Positions 16,917 through 25,814 of a stretch of 64,000 nt of DNA are shown here, one piece after another. How positions within the stretch are numbered: the stretch's first letter is position 1; each line of letters opens with the position of its first letter. Where the stretch lies: the NCBI RefSeq assembly GCF_029028005.1, contig NZ_JAOTPO010000019.1, forward strand, positions 1 to 64,000, read 5' to 3'. A program made the translations under genes and the position numbers. Source of the DNA: Alkalihalobacterium chitinilyticum (lineage in GTDB: Bacteria; Bacillota; Bacilli; Bacillales; Bacillaceae_F). The notes beneath the pieces were generated by a model that ran no database searches, had not been told where the DNA came from, and was given only the letters and a program-made list of their open reading frames with translations.

Positions 16917-16972
16917 GTTTCTCCAGGAAACGAAAGGTGTTTCTTAAAGAAACAATAGTTTCTATTGGAAAC
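16917..16972 (-). promoter_or_regulatory. Three tandem GTTTC-N5-GAAAC palindromes, putative enhancer
   Basis: Perfect half-sites GTTTC/GAAAC separated by five bases occur at 16917-16931, 16939-16953 and 16958-16972. Centres are 22 and 19 bp apart. They sit 50-120 bp upstream of the sigma-54 promoter, where activator binding sites are expected. They could also affect the divergent ATPase gene at 17117. Confidence 0.8.
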
Positions 16973-17116
16973 AATATAATCTGTGTGCGGACAACTTCTT
17001 GCTGCATAATAAAAGCTTAAGTATAATGAATTGAAATTGCAATATTTATTAACTATTCTAAATCTTCAATTCTTTGAACTTTGTCTAAATGGTGATTTCT
17101 TAAAGGTGGTGAATAT

Positions 17117-17914
17117 ATGATCATTTATGCACTAAGCGGGGCTAGTGGAACGGGTAAAAGTACAAGCGCTCTTTCATTCGCATATGAAAAAAACATCCCT
17201 GCGATTATTGATGATGGATTATTAATCGTTAGAGGGAAGAAAGTAGCCGGTACATCAGCAAAATTTGAGAAAAACTATATTACTGCGGTTAAGAGAGCAA
17301 CGTTCCATTTCGAAGACCATAAAAAAGAAGTTCAAGAAGCCATTAAAATATATAACCTTGCTAAAATACTTATCATTGGTACTTCTCCAAAAATGGTGAA
17401 ACGAATTTGCTCGACATTGGAATTAGGAGACATTGATCATCTAATAGACATTAGCGAAATACGCTCATCGCGAGAAATTAAAATGGCTTTATATGTTCGG
17501 TTAACGCAAGGAAAGCATGTTATTCCTATCCCGCATAGACAAGTTGAACAAAGTTTTTTTAAACGGCTTATAAAACAAGGCATGAAAATCTTCTCCCAAA
17601 AAGAAGAAGTTATTGGAGAAACGACCGTCGTTTACCCTGATTTTGATTCAAACTCTATTCGTATTTCTAAAAAAGTTTTAACTTCAATTGCTGCTTATGA
17701 ATGCGAACAGATTTCAGAAGTTAAACAATGTCATCAAGCAACCGTTCAGATGACTGCACTCCCTACCGTCGATTTAACCGTCAGTCTGCACCATCCGCCC
17801 CTACGAACGATTCAAGATATTGGTGAACACATTCAATCAAGAGTTCAACAAGCTTTTCTTAAATATCTGCAATTGGAACTTCATTCTATTCATATTCATT
17901 TTGTTAAAAAGTAA
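17117..17914 (+). CDS. P-loop NTPase fused to an Asp23/Gls24-like domain
   Basis: This 265-aa protein starts with a Walker A motif, GASGTGKST (residues 8-16), in a small NTPase-like domain reaching to about 170. The C-terminal 90 residues (IRISKKVLTSIAAYECEQIS, then a final HSIHIHF strand) match the Asp23/Gls24 pattern of a beta-alpha-beta fold. Asp23-type proteins associate with the membrane or envelope stress. A classical Walker B is not obvious. AAAGGTGGTGA precedes the ATG. It is divergent from the acyl-CoA operon, sharing the palindrome region. The function is unknown; the domain assignment is my inference. Confidence 0.7.
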   Translation: MIIYALSGASGTGKSTSALSFAYEKNIPAIIDDGLLIVRGKKVAGTSAKFEKNYITAVKRATFHFEDHKKEVQEAIKIYNLAKILIIGTSPKMVKRICSTLELGDIDHLIDISEIRSSREIKMALYVRLTQGKHVIPIPHRQVEQSFFKRLIKQGMKIFSQKEEVIGETTVVYPDFDSNSIRISKKVLTSIAAYECEQISEVKQCHQATVQMTALPTVDLTVSLHHPPLRTIQDIGEHIQSRVQQAFLKYLQLELHSIHIHFVKK

Positions 17915-17944
17915 ACACCGAAGGGGTCGTTAATCCTTCGGTGT
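17915..17944. terminator. Terminator between convergent ATPase and crotonase genes
   Basis: ACACCGAAGG pairs with CCTTCGGTGT around a 10-base loop. It begins immediately after the ATPase stop codon and serves the convergent pair. Confidence 0.85.
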
Positions 17945-17949
17945 CATTG

Positions 17950-18744
17950 TCATAGTCTTCTTTGAAAGTTAGGTGTTCTTTTTTCTACAAACGATGCTAC
18001 GCCTTCTGGAAAATCATGAGCGTCTACGAACGGTGTTTCTTCTTGCCACAATTCCTCTACACTATTTACACAATTAGCAACAGATCGTTTAATGGCCTTA
18101 AGTGAAGCTGGAGATTGCGAGGCAACAAGTCTTCCCATTCGGATCGCATAGCGATCGAGCCTTTCTTCTTGAATGAGGTAGTTGATCAACCCTAAGCTTT
18201 TGCAATCATCAGCATCGTATAATCGACCTGTAAAAACTAAATCTTTCGTTCTACTTGGACCAATTAAACTTACTAGGCGTTGGGCAAATTTATTATTTAG
18301 TGTAATTCCTAACCGGCCAACTGGGATACCCATTCTTGTCTTATTTGAACCAATCCTTATGTCACACGCTAGCGCCAGTTCTAAGCCCGCCCCCATTGCC
18401 GGGCCATTTATTACACCTATAGTCGGGATAGGCAAACGTTCGAATGTTGAGATCGCTCTTTCCATGAGTAGAAAAGAAGCTTCAGCTTCTTCAACAGACA
18501 TTTGATGAAATTCTTTAATATCTGATCCTGCTGTAAACTGCTCTCCTGTGCCTCTTAAAATCGCCACTTTATTTTTAGGGTTATCTAATATTTTGGCCCC
18601 AATCTCTGATAACTGGGTCCACATATTGGACGTAAGCGCATTTCTGGAATGAGGGCGACTTAAACTAATAATCGCTAAACCGGCCGTTTCTTGATACGTG
18701 ATTTTTGCATCGTCTTCTTCCATTCTTTGAATTTGAACTCGCAA
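17950..18744 (-). CDS. Crotonase-fold protein lacking the second catalytic glutamate
   Basis: This 264-aa crotonase keeps the first glutamate in GAGLELALACD (Glu122), but the equivalent of the second glutamate is Val142 (MGIPVGRLGI). It is therefore unlikely to be a standard hydratase. An isomerase, hydrolase or lyase activity is possible. The TTG start at 18744 is preferred to GTG at 18780: it has GGGAGGAAGG upstream, and a consensus sigma-54 promoter at 18790-18805 would start transcription near 18778. It is monocistronic and convergent with the ATPase gene. Confidence 0.85.
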   Translation of the reverse strand: MRVQIQRMEEDDAKITYQETAGLAIISLSRPHSRNALTSNMWTQLSEIGAKILDNPKNKVAILRGTGEQFTAGSDIKEFHQMSVEEAEASFLLMERAISTFERLPIPTIGVINGPAMGAGLELALACDIRIGSNKTRMGIPVGRLGITLNNKFAQRLVSLIGPSRTKDLVFTGRLYDADDCKSLGLINYLIQEERLDRYAIRMGRLVASQSPASLKAIKRSVANCVNSVEELWQEETPFVDAHDFPEGVASFVEKRTPNFQRRL

Positions 18745-18789
18745 ATCCTTCCTCCCCCTTCTTTCTCTAATTATCTTCACGTTTTATTA

Positions 18790-18805
18790 TGCAAATTACG
18801 TGCCA
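18790..18805 (-). promoter_or_regulatory. Consensus sigma-54 promoter of the second crotonase
   Basis: On the minus strand TGGCACGTAATTTGCA is an exact match to TGGCAC-N5-TTGCA. It predicts a leader of about 34 nt, the same as at the main operon. No GTTTC-N5-GAAAC palindrome is seen upstream. Confidence 0.92.
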
Positions 18806-18901
18806 ATATTTGTGAACAAAAATCATTGGGGTCGGATAGCGTAAAAAAATCTATTAGATAAAATCTAACGGCGTACATTTACAGTTAGTATTTTAACGGT
18901 G

Positions 18902-20275
18902 CTACATCATATCGTATTTTTTTAATTTTGCATAAAACGCTTTTCTACTGATCCCCAGTTTATTAATAGCGTCGGAACGGTTTTTACTTACTTTTATCAC
19001 TTGCTGTAATAAGGTTTTTTCCGTTTTTTCTAATACCTCGTTCAGCTGATAATTTGTCGTCCTGAATTCAACCCGCTCTCTTTGAAATACGGGTGGCTCT
19101 GAATGTTTATTCTCTGTTCCTTCTCGAATATAATCTGGAATATCATCGATAACAAAATGAGATCTCGGACAAACAGCTACCATATGTTCGAGTACGTTAT
19201 AAAGCTCCCTCACATTCCCAGGCCACGTGAACTGCTGTAAGACAGCGATGATTTCCTCATCGACGCTCACATGTTTTCCGTACTTGGACTTCAATTGGTG
19301 TAATAGATTTTCAACTAAAAACGGTAAGTCCTCTTGTCTTTCTCGAAGAGGAGGTATGGTTATTGGAACGACATTAATTCGGTAATACAAGTCTTCTCTG
19401 AAAGTCCCTTTTTTTATTTCTTCACTTAAATTTCGATTCGTCGCACAAATAATACGTACATCCATTGGAATGGCTTTCATCCCGCCAACCTTATGAAACG
19501 AACGTTCTTGGATAACACGCAGGAGCTTCGCTTGAACATTTAAAGACATTTCTCCGATTTCATCTAAAAATAACGTACCACCACTTGCTAATTCAATTAA
19601 CCCCTTTTTCCCGCCTTTTCGTGACCCCGTAAAAGAACCATCCTCAAAACCGAACAATTCACTTTCAAATAATGTATCTGGTATCGATGCAATATTTATT
19701 GGAATAAAGGGCTTACTATGTCTTGTACTCGCTTCATGAATGGCTTTTGCAAAAACTTCTTTTCCTACACCACTTTCACCGTATAACATAATCGTGGCAT
19801 CCGTTGCAGCCACTTTTTTAGCAAGAGAAACAACTGTCTTCATTTTATAGACATTACTATGTAACAGTGAAAAGCTCTTTTGATCTAATTGTTTTCTTAG
19901 TTCCGAGGAATACATTTTATAACGTTTCAGTTCTTCCTGTAGGTTTGTTACTTCACTAATATCTCTCATAATGGTAACAACACCAGTCATCTTACCTTTT
20001 TCTATTAATGGTGTGATATTTGCACAGACATCTTTTTTTAGAGAATGGACATAACTGCAATCATTAATAAGTGGCTGGCCGCTTTTTAATACTTCAATAA
20101 TCCTAGAGTTTTCTTCTATTTTATGTAAATTTCTACCGACAATTTTTTCTTTAGGTACATTAAATTGTTCGGTATATGCTTTGTTCACATATGCTACCGT
20201 ATAATCAGTGAGAACAACAATTACTGCATCATGAAGAGATTCTAAAATAGATAATAGTTGATGGTCTAATTTCAT
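18902..20275 (-). CDS. Sigma-54-dependent activator with PAS domain
   Basis: This 457-aa enhancer-binding protein has a PAS sensor (about 5-110), a coiled linker, an AAA+ domain (Walker A GESGVGKE at 166-173; Walker B around GGTLFLDEIG) and a C-terminal Fis-type helix-turn-helix (about 430-457, SDAINKLGISRKAFYAKLKK). The sigma-54 contact loop reads GSFTGS (213-218) rather than GAFTGA, an unusual final residue. The ATG at 20275 follows GGGGAG. It probably activates the nearby sigma-54 promoters and senses a metabolite through PAS. There is no receiver domain. Confidence 0.9.
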   Translation of the reverse strand: MKLDHQLLSILESLHDAVIVVLTDYTVAYVNKAYTEQFNVPKEKIVGRNLHKIEENSRIIEVLKSGQPLINDCSYVHSLKKDVCANITPLIEKGKMTGVVTIMRDISEVTNLQEELKRYKMYSSELRKQLDQKSFSLLHSNVYKMKTVVSLAKKVAATDATIMLYGESGVGKEVFAKAIHEASTRHSKPFIPINIASIPDTLFESELFGFEDGSFTGSRKGGKKGLIELASGGTLFLDEIGEMSLNVQAKLLRVIQERSFHKVGGMKAIPMDVRIICATNRNLSEEIKKGTFREDLYYRINVVPITIPPLRERQEDLPFLVENLLHQLKSKYGKHVSVDEEIIAVLQQFTWPGNVRELYNVLEHMVAVCPRSHFVIDDIPDYIREGTENKHSEPPVFQRERVEFRTTNYQLNEVLEKTEKTLLQQVIKVSKNRSDAINKLGISRKAFYAKLKKYDMM

Positions 20276-20368
20276 CTGCATTCTCCCCATTCAATTGGTA
20301 TTTTTATAGCAATTGTTCAACTTGCAAATATACTCAGCGATATTTCATTAAAGTCCATCATATAGAAA

Positions 20369-20436
20369 GGTGACTCATAAATATCCTGGCCTCACAATGC
20401 AATGCAAGGCACAGTGATCTGATCTTATGAGTCACC
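20369..20436 (-). terminator. Long inverted repeat after uspA-like gene
   Basis: GGTGACTCATAA pairs perfectly with TTATGAGTCACC across a 44-base structured loop. The T run beyond it is weak, so termination is likely but not certain. Confidence 0.55.
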
Positions 20437-20447
20437 CTATAGAAACA

Positions 20448-20897
20448 TTATTTAATAATCATAACAGGTATTGAAGAAGTTTGTGCAACTTTATGACTGA
20501 CACTTCCTAACACCATTTCTTTGAAACTCCCAAGTCCACGACTTCCAATAATGATTAAATCAAAGTTTTCTTTTTCTGAAAACTGACAAATGGAATTTGC
20601 CGGGTCACCTTCAAGAATGTAATATTGAGAAGTACCTCCATTTTCTTGCACTTCTTGTTTTGCACGGTTAATAATTTGTTCAGCCTCTTCTATCTTTACT
20701 TCTTTTAATTTTCTTCTGTAATCATACTGAGCTGTTGAAAAATCACCAATAATAATAGGTGCTGAACCTGTGTCTGGAACAATGTGAACGACCGTTAATT
20801 CCCCTGAAACCTCATTTACATGCTCTACCGCTTTTTTTAAGGCGTGATAACTATGCTTCGAACCATCAATCGCAACAACTACTTTTTTAAATCCCAT
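20448..20897 (-). CDS. Universal stress protein (UspA family)
   Basis: A single UspA domain of 149 aa. It starts KKVVVAIDGSKHSYHALKKA and ends with the ATP-binding signature IIIGSRGLGSFKEMVLGSVS (G-2X-G-9X-GS), so it should bind ATP. AGGAGGAG lies six bases before the ATG. It follows the remnant of a thiolase by 15 bp in the same direction and was probably its operon partner. It lies between the sigma-54 activator and the DnaA-box cluster. Confidence 0.9.
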   Translation of the reverse strand: MGFKKVVVAIDGSKHSYHALKKAVEHVNEVSGELTVVHIVPDTGSAPIIIGDFSTAQYDYRRKLKEVKIEEAEQIINRAKQEVQENGGTSQYYILEGDPANSICQFSEKENFDLIIIGSRGLGSFKEMVLGSVSHKVAQTSSIPVMIIK

Positions 20898-20912
20898 ATT
20901 TCTCCTCCTCAG

Positions 20913-21081
20913 TTAGATCGATTTTATAATAAGTGAAATGCCTTGTCCGCCACCAATACAAAGTGACGCCAGACCGTATTTCTTATTTTGAAGCTTTAAT
21001 TCTTTTGCCAATGAATATACAATTCGAGCTCCACTTGCCCCGACAGGATGCCCTAGCGCTATTGCAACAACGTTTATAATC
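20913..21081 (-). pseudogene. C-terminal remnant of an acetyl-CoA acetyltransferase (thiolase)
   Basis: The minus strand encodes [20 protein letters not shown] followed by [20 protein letters not shown] and a stop at 20913. This is the thiolase C-terminus with the catalytic His and Cys regions. Just upstream, the IINV before VAIALG lacks the expected NG residues, and no further thiolase sequence exists to leuS. About 85% of the gene is therefore missing. Together with the operon at 16805 this would have completed a beta-oxidation set. Confidence 0.88.
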
Positions 21082-21087
21082 GCTCAC

Positions 21088-21101
21088 TAACCGATCGGTC
21101 A
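21088..21101. promoter_or_regulatory. Palindrome ACCGATCGGT at the thiolase break
   Basis: TAACCGATCGGTCA is a near-perfect palindrome of the kind bound by TetR-family repressors. It lies at the edge of the thiolase deletion. It might be an old operator; no partner repressor is seen next to it. Confidence 0.4.
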
Positions 21102-21273
21102 TTTATTTTTAAATTTTATGAAAAATCTGTTAATATGTCAATAAAAACGAAAATAATCTGACAAAATTAGATAAAGTTTCCACTCATAAATTTACACATT
21201 TTTCATTACTGGATAAAATGAATTTCTTAAAACAAACTATCTTTATATACTATCTCCTTATACCTAATCATAT

Positions 21274-21398
21274 TTATTCACAGGTTGTTAATAAGTAAAC
21301 GATTAAATGTTAATAAATAAATGTTGATATTATCGTCTTTATCAGCTTTTTGTGGATAACTTCCTATTTTATTCACAGACTTATACACATTATTCACG
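21274..21398. promoter_or_regulatory. DnaA-box cluster 2
   Basis: Perfect TTATNCACA-type boxes lie at 21274 (TTATTCACA), 21351 (TGTGGATAA), 21369 (TTATTCACA) and 21381 (TTATACACA). A one-mismatch box, TTATTCACG, is at 21390. The surrounding 21100-21440 is AT-rich with no gene. This resembles cluster 1, 10 kb away. Confidence 0.75.
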
Positions 21399-21446
21399 GA
21401 CATCCACAACCCTTCGTGCCATCTAGTATTTAGTTATAAAAAATGA

Positions 21447-21488
21447 AAACGAGCAAAACATTTTTTTATAATAATGTTTTGCTCGTTT
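21447..21488 (-). terminator. Terminator of leuS
   Basis: AAACGAGCAAAACAT pairs perfectly with ATGTTTTGCTCGTTT, with T tracts beyond it on the minus strand, four bases after the leuS stop. Confidence 0.92.
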
Positions 21489-21491
21489 ATC

Positions 21492-23912
21492 TTAATTTGC
21501 TACGATATTTACAAGCTTCCCAGGAACGGCAATTACTTTACGAATTGTTTTCCCTGCGATTGCTTCTACTACTTTTTCATCCGCTCGTGCCAGTTCTTCC
21601 ATTTGTTCTTTATTTGCATCTTTCGGAATGACTAATTTTGCTTTTACTTTCCCGTTTACTTGAACAACGATTTCAACTTCATCTTCGACCAAATACTTCT
21701 CATCATATGTCGGCCATGCTTCATATGCAAGCGTTCCTTGATGCCCAAGCTTTTGCCATAATTCTTCTGCCAAATGTGGAGCCACCGGGGAAATTAGCTT
21801 CACAAAGCCTTCCATGAATGATTTCGGTAATTGTTCTTGCTTATAGGCTTCGTTAATGAAGACCATTAGTTGTGAAATCCCAACGTTAAAACGTAAGCCT
21901 TCAAAATCTTCGCTTACTTTTTTAACCGTTTGATGATACGTACGTGTTAATACTTCAGTTCCTTCTTCTTCGGTAATTGTTGAATTAAGTTCGCCAGTCG
22001 CCTCATCGATAAACAACCTCCAAATGCGGTCTAAGAAACGACGCGCACCATCTAAGCCATTTTCAGACCAAGCGATGGAAGCATCAAGCGGCCCCATAAA
22101 CATTTCATATAGACGAAGTGTATCTGCTCCGTGACTCTCAATAATATCATCAGGGTTTACGACATTTCCTTTTGATTTACTCATCTTTTCGTTGTTTTCA
22201 CCCAGAATCATTCCTTGGTTAAATAGTTTTTGGAACGGCTCTTTCGTTGGAACAATGCCAAGATCATAAAGAACTTTATGCCAGAAGCGAGCGTATAGTA
22301 AGTGAAGTACCGCGTGCTCTGCTCCACCAATATAAATATCCACTGGAAGCCAGTGATTTAACTTGTCAGGGTCTGCAAGCTGTTCGTTATTTTTTGGATC
22401 AATATATCGTAAGTAATACCAGCAGCTGCCTGCCCATTGAGGCATTGTATTTGTTTCACGACGTCCTTTTTTCCCTGTCTCTGGACAAACGACTTCTAAC
22501 CAATCTTTAGCATTAGCTAATGGTGATTCACCTGTTCCAGATGGTTTGATTTCATCCATTTCTGGCAGTATTAACGGTAATTCTTCTGCTGCAACTGGTG
22601 TCATCGTTCCATCTTCCCAATGAATAATTGGAATCGGCTCACCCCAATAACGTTGACGGCTAAATAACCAGTCACGAAGACGGTACGTAATTTTCTTCGT
22701 CCCTTTTCCTTCTGCTTCAAGCCATTCAAGCATTTTGGTAATGGCTTCTTCTTTATTTAAACCATCAAGGAAGTCTGAATTGACATGAGGACCGTCTCCA
22801 GTATACGCTTCTTCTTCAATGTTACCGCCAGCTACAACTTCTTTAATTTGCAAGTTAAATTCTTTTGCAAATTCATAGTCTCTTTCGTCATGTCCTGGAA
22901 CTGCCATAATCGCACCTGTTCCATAGCTGACAAGTACATAATCAGCAATCCAAACCGGCAGCTTTTCACCATTTACAGGGTTAATCGCATAAGCACCCGT
23001 AAAAACACCAGTTTTTTCTTTAGCCAATTCTGTTCGCTCCAGGTCACTCTTCGTTGCCACTTTCTTTTTATAAGCTTCAATTGCTTCTTTTTGTTCGTCT
23101 GTTGTGATTTGATTAATTAATTTATGTTCTGGCGCTAGTACCATATACGTTGCACCAAATAACGTGTCAGGACGTGTTGTAAATACCGTAATCGACTCAT
23201 CGTGACCGTCGATCATGAACGTCACTTCAGCCCCTTCTGATTTTCCAATCCAGTTACGTTGCATGTCTTTAATGCTTTCAGGCCAATCCAATTCCTCTAA
23301 ATCATCTAACAGACGATCCGCATATTCTGTAATCTTCAGTATCCATTGCTTCATTGGGCGGCGTTCTACAGGGTGTCCGCCACGCTCACTTTTCCCGTCA
23401 ATAACTTCTTCATTCGCAAGTACTGTACCTAACGCAGGACACCAGTTTACGGCTACTTCATCGACATAGGCTAACCCTTTATTATAGAGCTGTATGAAAA
23501 TCCATTGCGTCCACTTATAATAGTTCGGATCTGTCGTATCAACTTCACGATCCCAATCATATGAAAATCCTAGAGATTTAATTTGTCTTCTAAAGTTATT
23601 AATATTTTGTTGCGTAAAATCACGCGGGTGTTTGCCTGTATCAAGCGCATACTGTTCTGCAGGAAGTCCAAACGCATCCCACCCCATTGGATGTAATACA
23701 TTATATCCTTGCATACGCTTCATTCTCGATAAAATATCAGTTGCTGTATAACCTTCCGGGTGCCCAACGTGAAGACCTGCTCCAGATGGATAAGGAAACA
23801 TATCGAGTGCGTAAAATTTCTTTTTCTCTAGCTCATCTAACGTTTTAAACGTCTTATTTTCTTCCCAATACTGTTGCCACTTTTTTTCGATTGTTTGATG
23901 TTGAAAAGACAT
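21492..23912 (-). CDS. leuS: Leucyl-tRNA synthetase
   Basis: The 806-aa class I synthetase charges tRNA-Leu. The HIGH-type motif [16 protein letters not shown] is near the N-terminus, and [10 protein letters not shown] is in the later catalytic half. The editing (CP1) domain contains the [14 protein letters not shown] motif. The C-terminal domain ends in [12 protein letters not shown] and further basic residues. The ATG at 23912 has GGAGG eight bases upstream, and the length matches B. subtilis LeuS. A leucine-specific T-box leader controls it. Confidence 0.97.
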   Translation of the reverse strand: MSFQHQTIEKKWQQYWEENKTFKTLDELEKKKFYALDMFPYPSGAGLHVGHPEGYTATDILSRMKRMQGYNVLHPMGWDAFGLPAEQYALDTGKHPRDFTQQNINNFRRQIKSLGFSYDWDREVDTTDPNYYKWTQWIFIQLYNKGLAYVDEVAVNWCPALGTVLANEEVIDGKSERGGHPVERRPMKQWILKITEYADRLLDDLEELDWPESIKDMQRNWIGKSEGAEVTFMIDGHDESITVFTTRPDTLFGATYMVLAPEHKLINQITTDEQKEAIEAYKKKVATKSDLERTELAKEKTGVFTGAYAINPVNGEKLPVWIADYVLVSYGTGAIMAVPGHDERDYEFAKEFNLQIKEVVAGGNIEEEAYTGDGPHVNSDFLDGLNKEEAITKMLEWLEAEGKGTKKITYRLRDWLFSRQRYWGEPIPIIHWEDGTMTPVAAEELPLILPEMDEIKPSGTGESPLANAKDWLEVVCPETGKKGRRETNTMPQWAGSCWYYLRYIDPKNNEQLADPDKLNHWLPVDIYIGGAEHAVLHLLYARFWHKVLYDLGIVPTKEPFQKLFNQGMILGENNEKMSKSKGNVVNPDDIIESHGADTLRLYEMFMGPLDASIAWSENGLDGARRFLDRIWRLFIDEATGELNSTITEEEGTEVLTRTYHQTVKKVSEDFEGLRFNVGISQLMVFINEAYKQEQLPKSFMEGFVKLISPVAPHLAEELWQKLGHQGTLAYEAWPTYDEKYLVEDEVEIVVQVNGKVKAKLVIPKDANKEQMEELARADEKVVEAIAGKTIRKVIAVPGKLVNIVAN

Positions 23913-24011
23913 TATTTTTTCCTCCAATTGAATATTTTGTTTAGATGCATATGTATTCGTATTACTTTAAGCTCAACCCACGTATGAAAATTTTGCTTAT
24001 GACAATAAAAA

Positions 24012-24262
24012 AACCTCCCACCCCTAGCGTTATCGTTAGGGACGAGAGGTTGATCACAAAGTAAAATTTCCCGCGGTACCACCCAAATTAGCATAAACCT
24101 AAGTTTACACTCACTTTAGTAACCTTAACGCGGCGGACGGCAGCAACTACTAATTGTTCACTACTGCAACTTTGAGGCGAGTTCATGGGTATCATCGATT
24201 GACTTTCACCAACCGTCAATTCTCTAATTACGAGATACGTCACTACTATTCCTCTTCATCGT
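24012..24262 (-). promoter_or_regulatory. T-box leader of leuS (leucine)
   Basis: The minus strand contains the T-box core GGGTGGTACCGCGG (24071-24084). After it comes a strong terminator, AACCTCTCGTCCCTAACG pairing with the GC-rich strand ending GGGAGGTT, with seven Ts (24012-24051). In stem I, GAACTCGCC presents the specifier CTC (24179-24181), a leucine codon. Uncharged tRNA-Leu is expected to prevent termination. Confidence 0.95.
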
Positions 24263-24380
24263 TATTAGCCTTTATTTCTTAACTATAAAGTCAATATACT
24301 TGCTATTGTATGAATATGTCGATTTTCTGTCAAGACCATTTTTGCCAAATTCAACTAGAAACATACTCTTTTTATCTAAT

Positions 24381-25592
24381 TTATGATTGGATCGAATGTT
24401 TTGTAGCAGGTTCTGCAGTTATTTTTTCTTTTAAAACTCGGTCGTATAGAGCCGTTGATATGAACGCAAGACAGAATAATCCCATGATCGCGTAAAAAAG
24501 AATAACCATTCCAAAAGCTTCAGCAATTAAACCTCCAACAAATGGCCCCATCATTCTCCCGCCTGTCGCTACACTGTTAACAACACCTTGATAAAAACCA
24601 GCTTTACCTTCAGGGGCGAGCTTATGGGCAATCGTAGGAATGGCCGGCCAAATAAACATTTCACCAATCGTTAGGATAATCATGGCCGCAATAAACATTG
24701 TAAACACTTGTGCTTGCGATAACACAAAGAAGGAAATGATGAAGATAACTAATCCTGTGTAGATTTGTGCTTTTAGTGTGTGCACCCATCTTCGAACGAA
24801 GAACGCAATAATCGGTTGAAACAGCACGATCATCGCCCCATTTATCGTCCACAAGATACTATATTGTTTTAATGAAATTCCAAGCTGTTGAGTATATACG
24901 GAAATATTGGACTGCCACTGCACATAGGCCAGCCAACATATAAAATACCCCGTTAACACAATGAGCAATGCTATAAACGGACGGCTAAACGAAAAGTTTT
25001 TCTTTTGTTCAAACACATTTGACGTAGCTGGCGTCACTTGTCGGTTCGCTTCTATTTGTCTAAAACCGAAAATAGCCAACAATAAAAATAAACAATAGAC
25101 GATGCCATTTGAAATAAAAATATAATCAATTTTGATGGAAGCAACGACACCAGCTAATGCTGTTCCTAAAGCAACACCGACATTTTGGGCAACGTACATT
25201 GCATTGAAGGCCTTTCTTCCTCCTTCAGGCCATGCGGTTCCAGCCATCGCATAAAGGGCAGGAAATGTCATCCCAGCCCCAAAACCAATCCCTACTAAAA
25301 GAGCTACATACCACAAAAACGTGTGGTTATAGGCAAGAATAAAGGCACTGATAATCGTAATCGCAATCCCATAAATGACCGTTTTATACCCGCCGATTCG
25401 GTCAAACAACGTTCCCCCAATAAGATTTCCAATGACACCAGCACCAGCATTCATCATTAATACGAATCCTGCAACAGATAATGGTTGACCTAACTCTTGA
25501 TGTAAATAAATAGTGTTTAACGGCCAAATGAAAGAAGCACCTGTTACATTGATAACCATACCAATAACAAGTAACCAAATTGCTTTAGGCAT
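24381..25592 (-). CDS. yttB: MFS transporter YttB
   Basis: A 403-aa major facilitator with 12 predicted membrane helices. The loop 2-3 motif is GGTLFDRIGGYKTVI, a variant of GxLaDrxGrkxxl. The central loop carries the polar stretch around NRQVTPATSNVFEQKK. Gene order beside leuS matches B. subtilis yttB. The substrate is unknown; drug/H+ antiport is a guess from the family. It lies upstream of the T-box and is transcribed separately. Confidence 0.88.
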   Translation of the reverse strand: MPKAIWLLVIGMVINVTGASFIWPLNTIYLHQELGQPLSVAGFVLMMNAGAGVIGNLIGGTLFDRIGGYKTVIYGIAITIISAFILAYNHTFLWYVALLVGIGFGAGMTFPALYAMAGTAWPEGGRKAFNAMYVAQNVGVALGTALAGVVASIKIDYIFISNGIVYCLFLLLAIFGFRQIEANRQVTPATSNVFEQKKNFSFSRPFIALLIVLTGYFICWLAYVQWQSNISVYTQQLGISLKQYSILWTINGAMIVLFQPIIAFFVRRWVHTLKAQIYTGLVIFIISFFVLSQAQVFTMFIAAMIILTIGEMFIWPAIPTIAHKLAPEGKAGFYQGVVNSVATGGRMMGPFVGGLIAEAFGMVILFYAIMGLFCLAFISTALYDRVLKEKITAEPATKHSIQS

Positions 25593-25814
25593 TATATAAC
25601 TCTCCTCTTATTTCGTCTCTCTAAGGAAATAGTAAAAGATAACAATCAAAATAGCAATGCTTTTTCAATGGAAATGAAAGTATAAGTGTTTAGAAGTTTT
25701 TATAGTTGCAGGTGCCATCGGATCGTGGCCACAGACTGCCCATGCTTTCTTTCGACAAGTCATAGGTTGGTTGTTGCACATGGAAGTGCCTTCAAGATGT
25801 ATGAGAATATTAGA

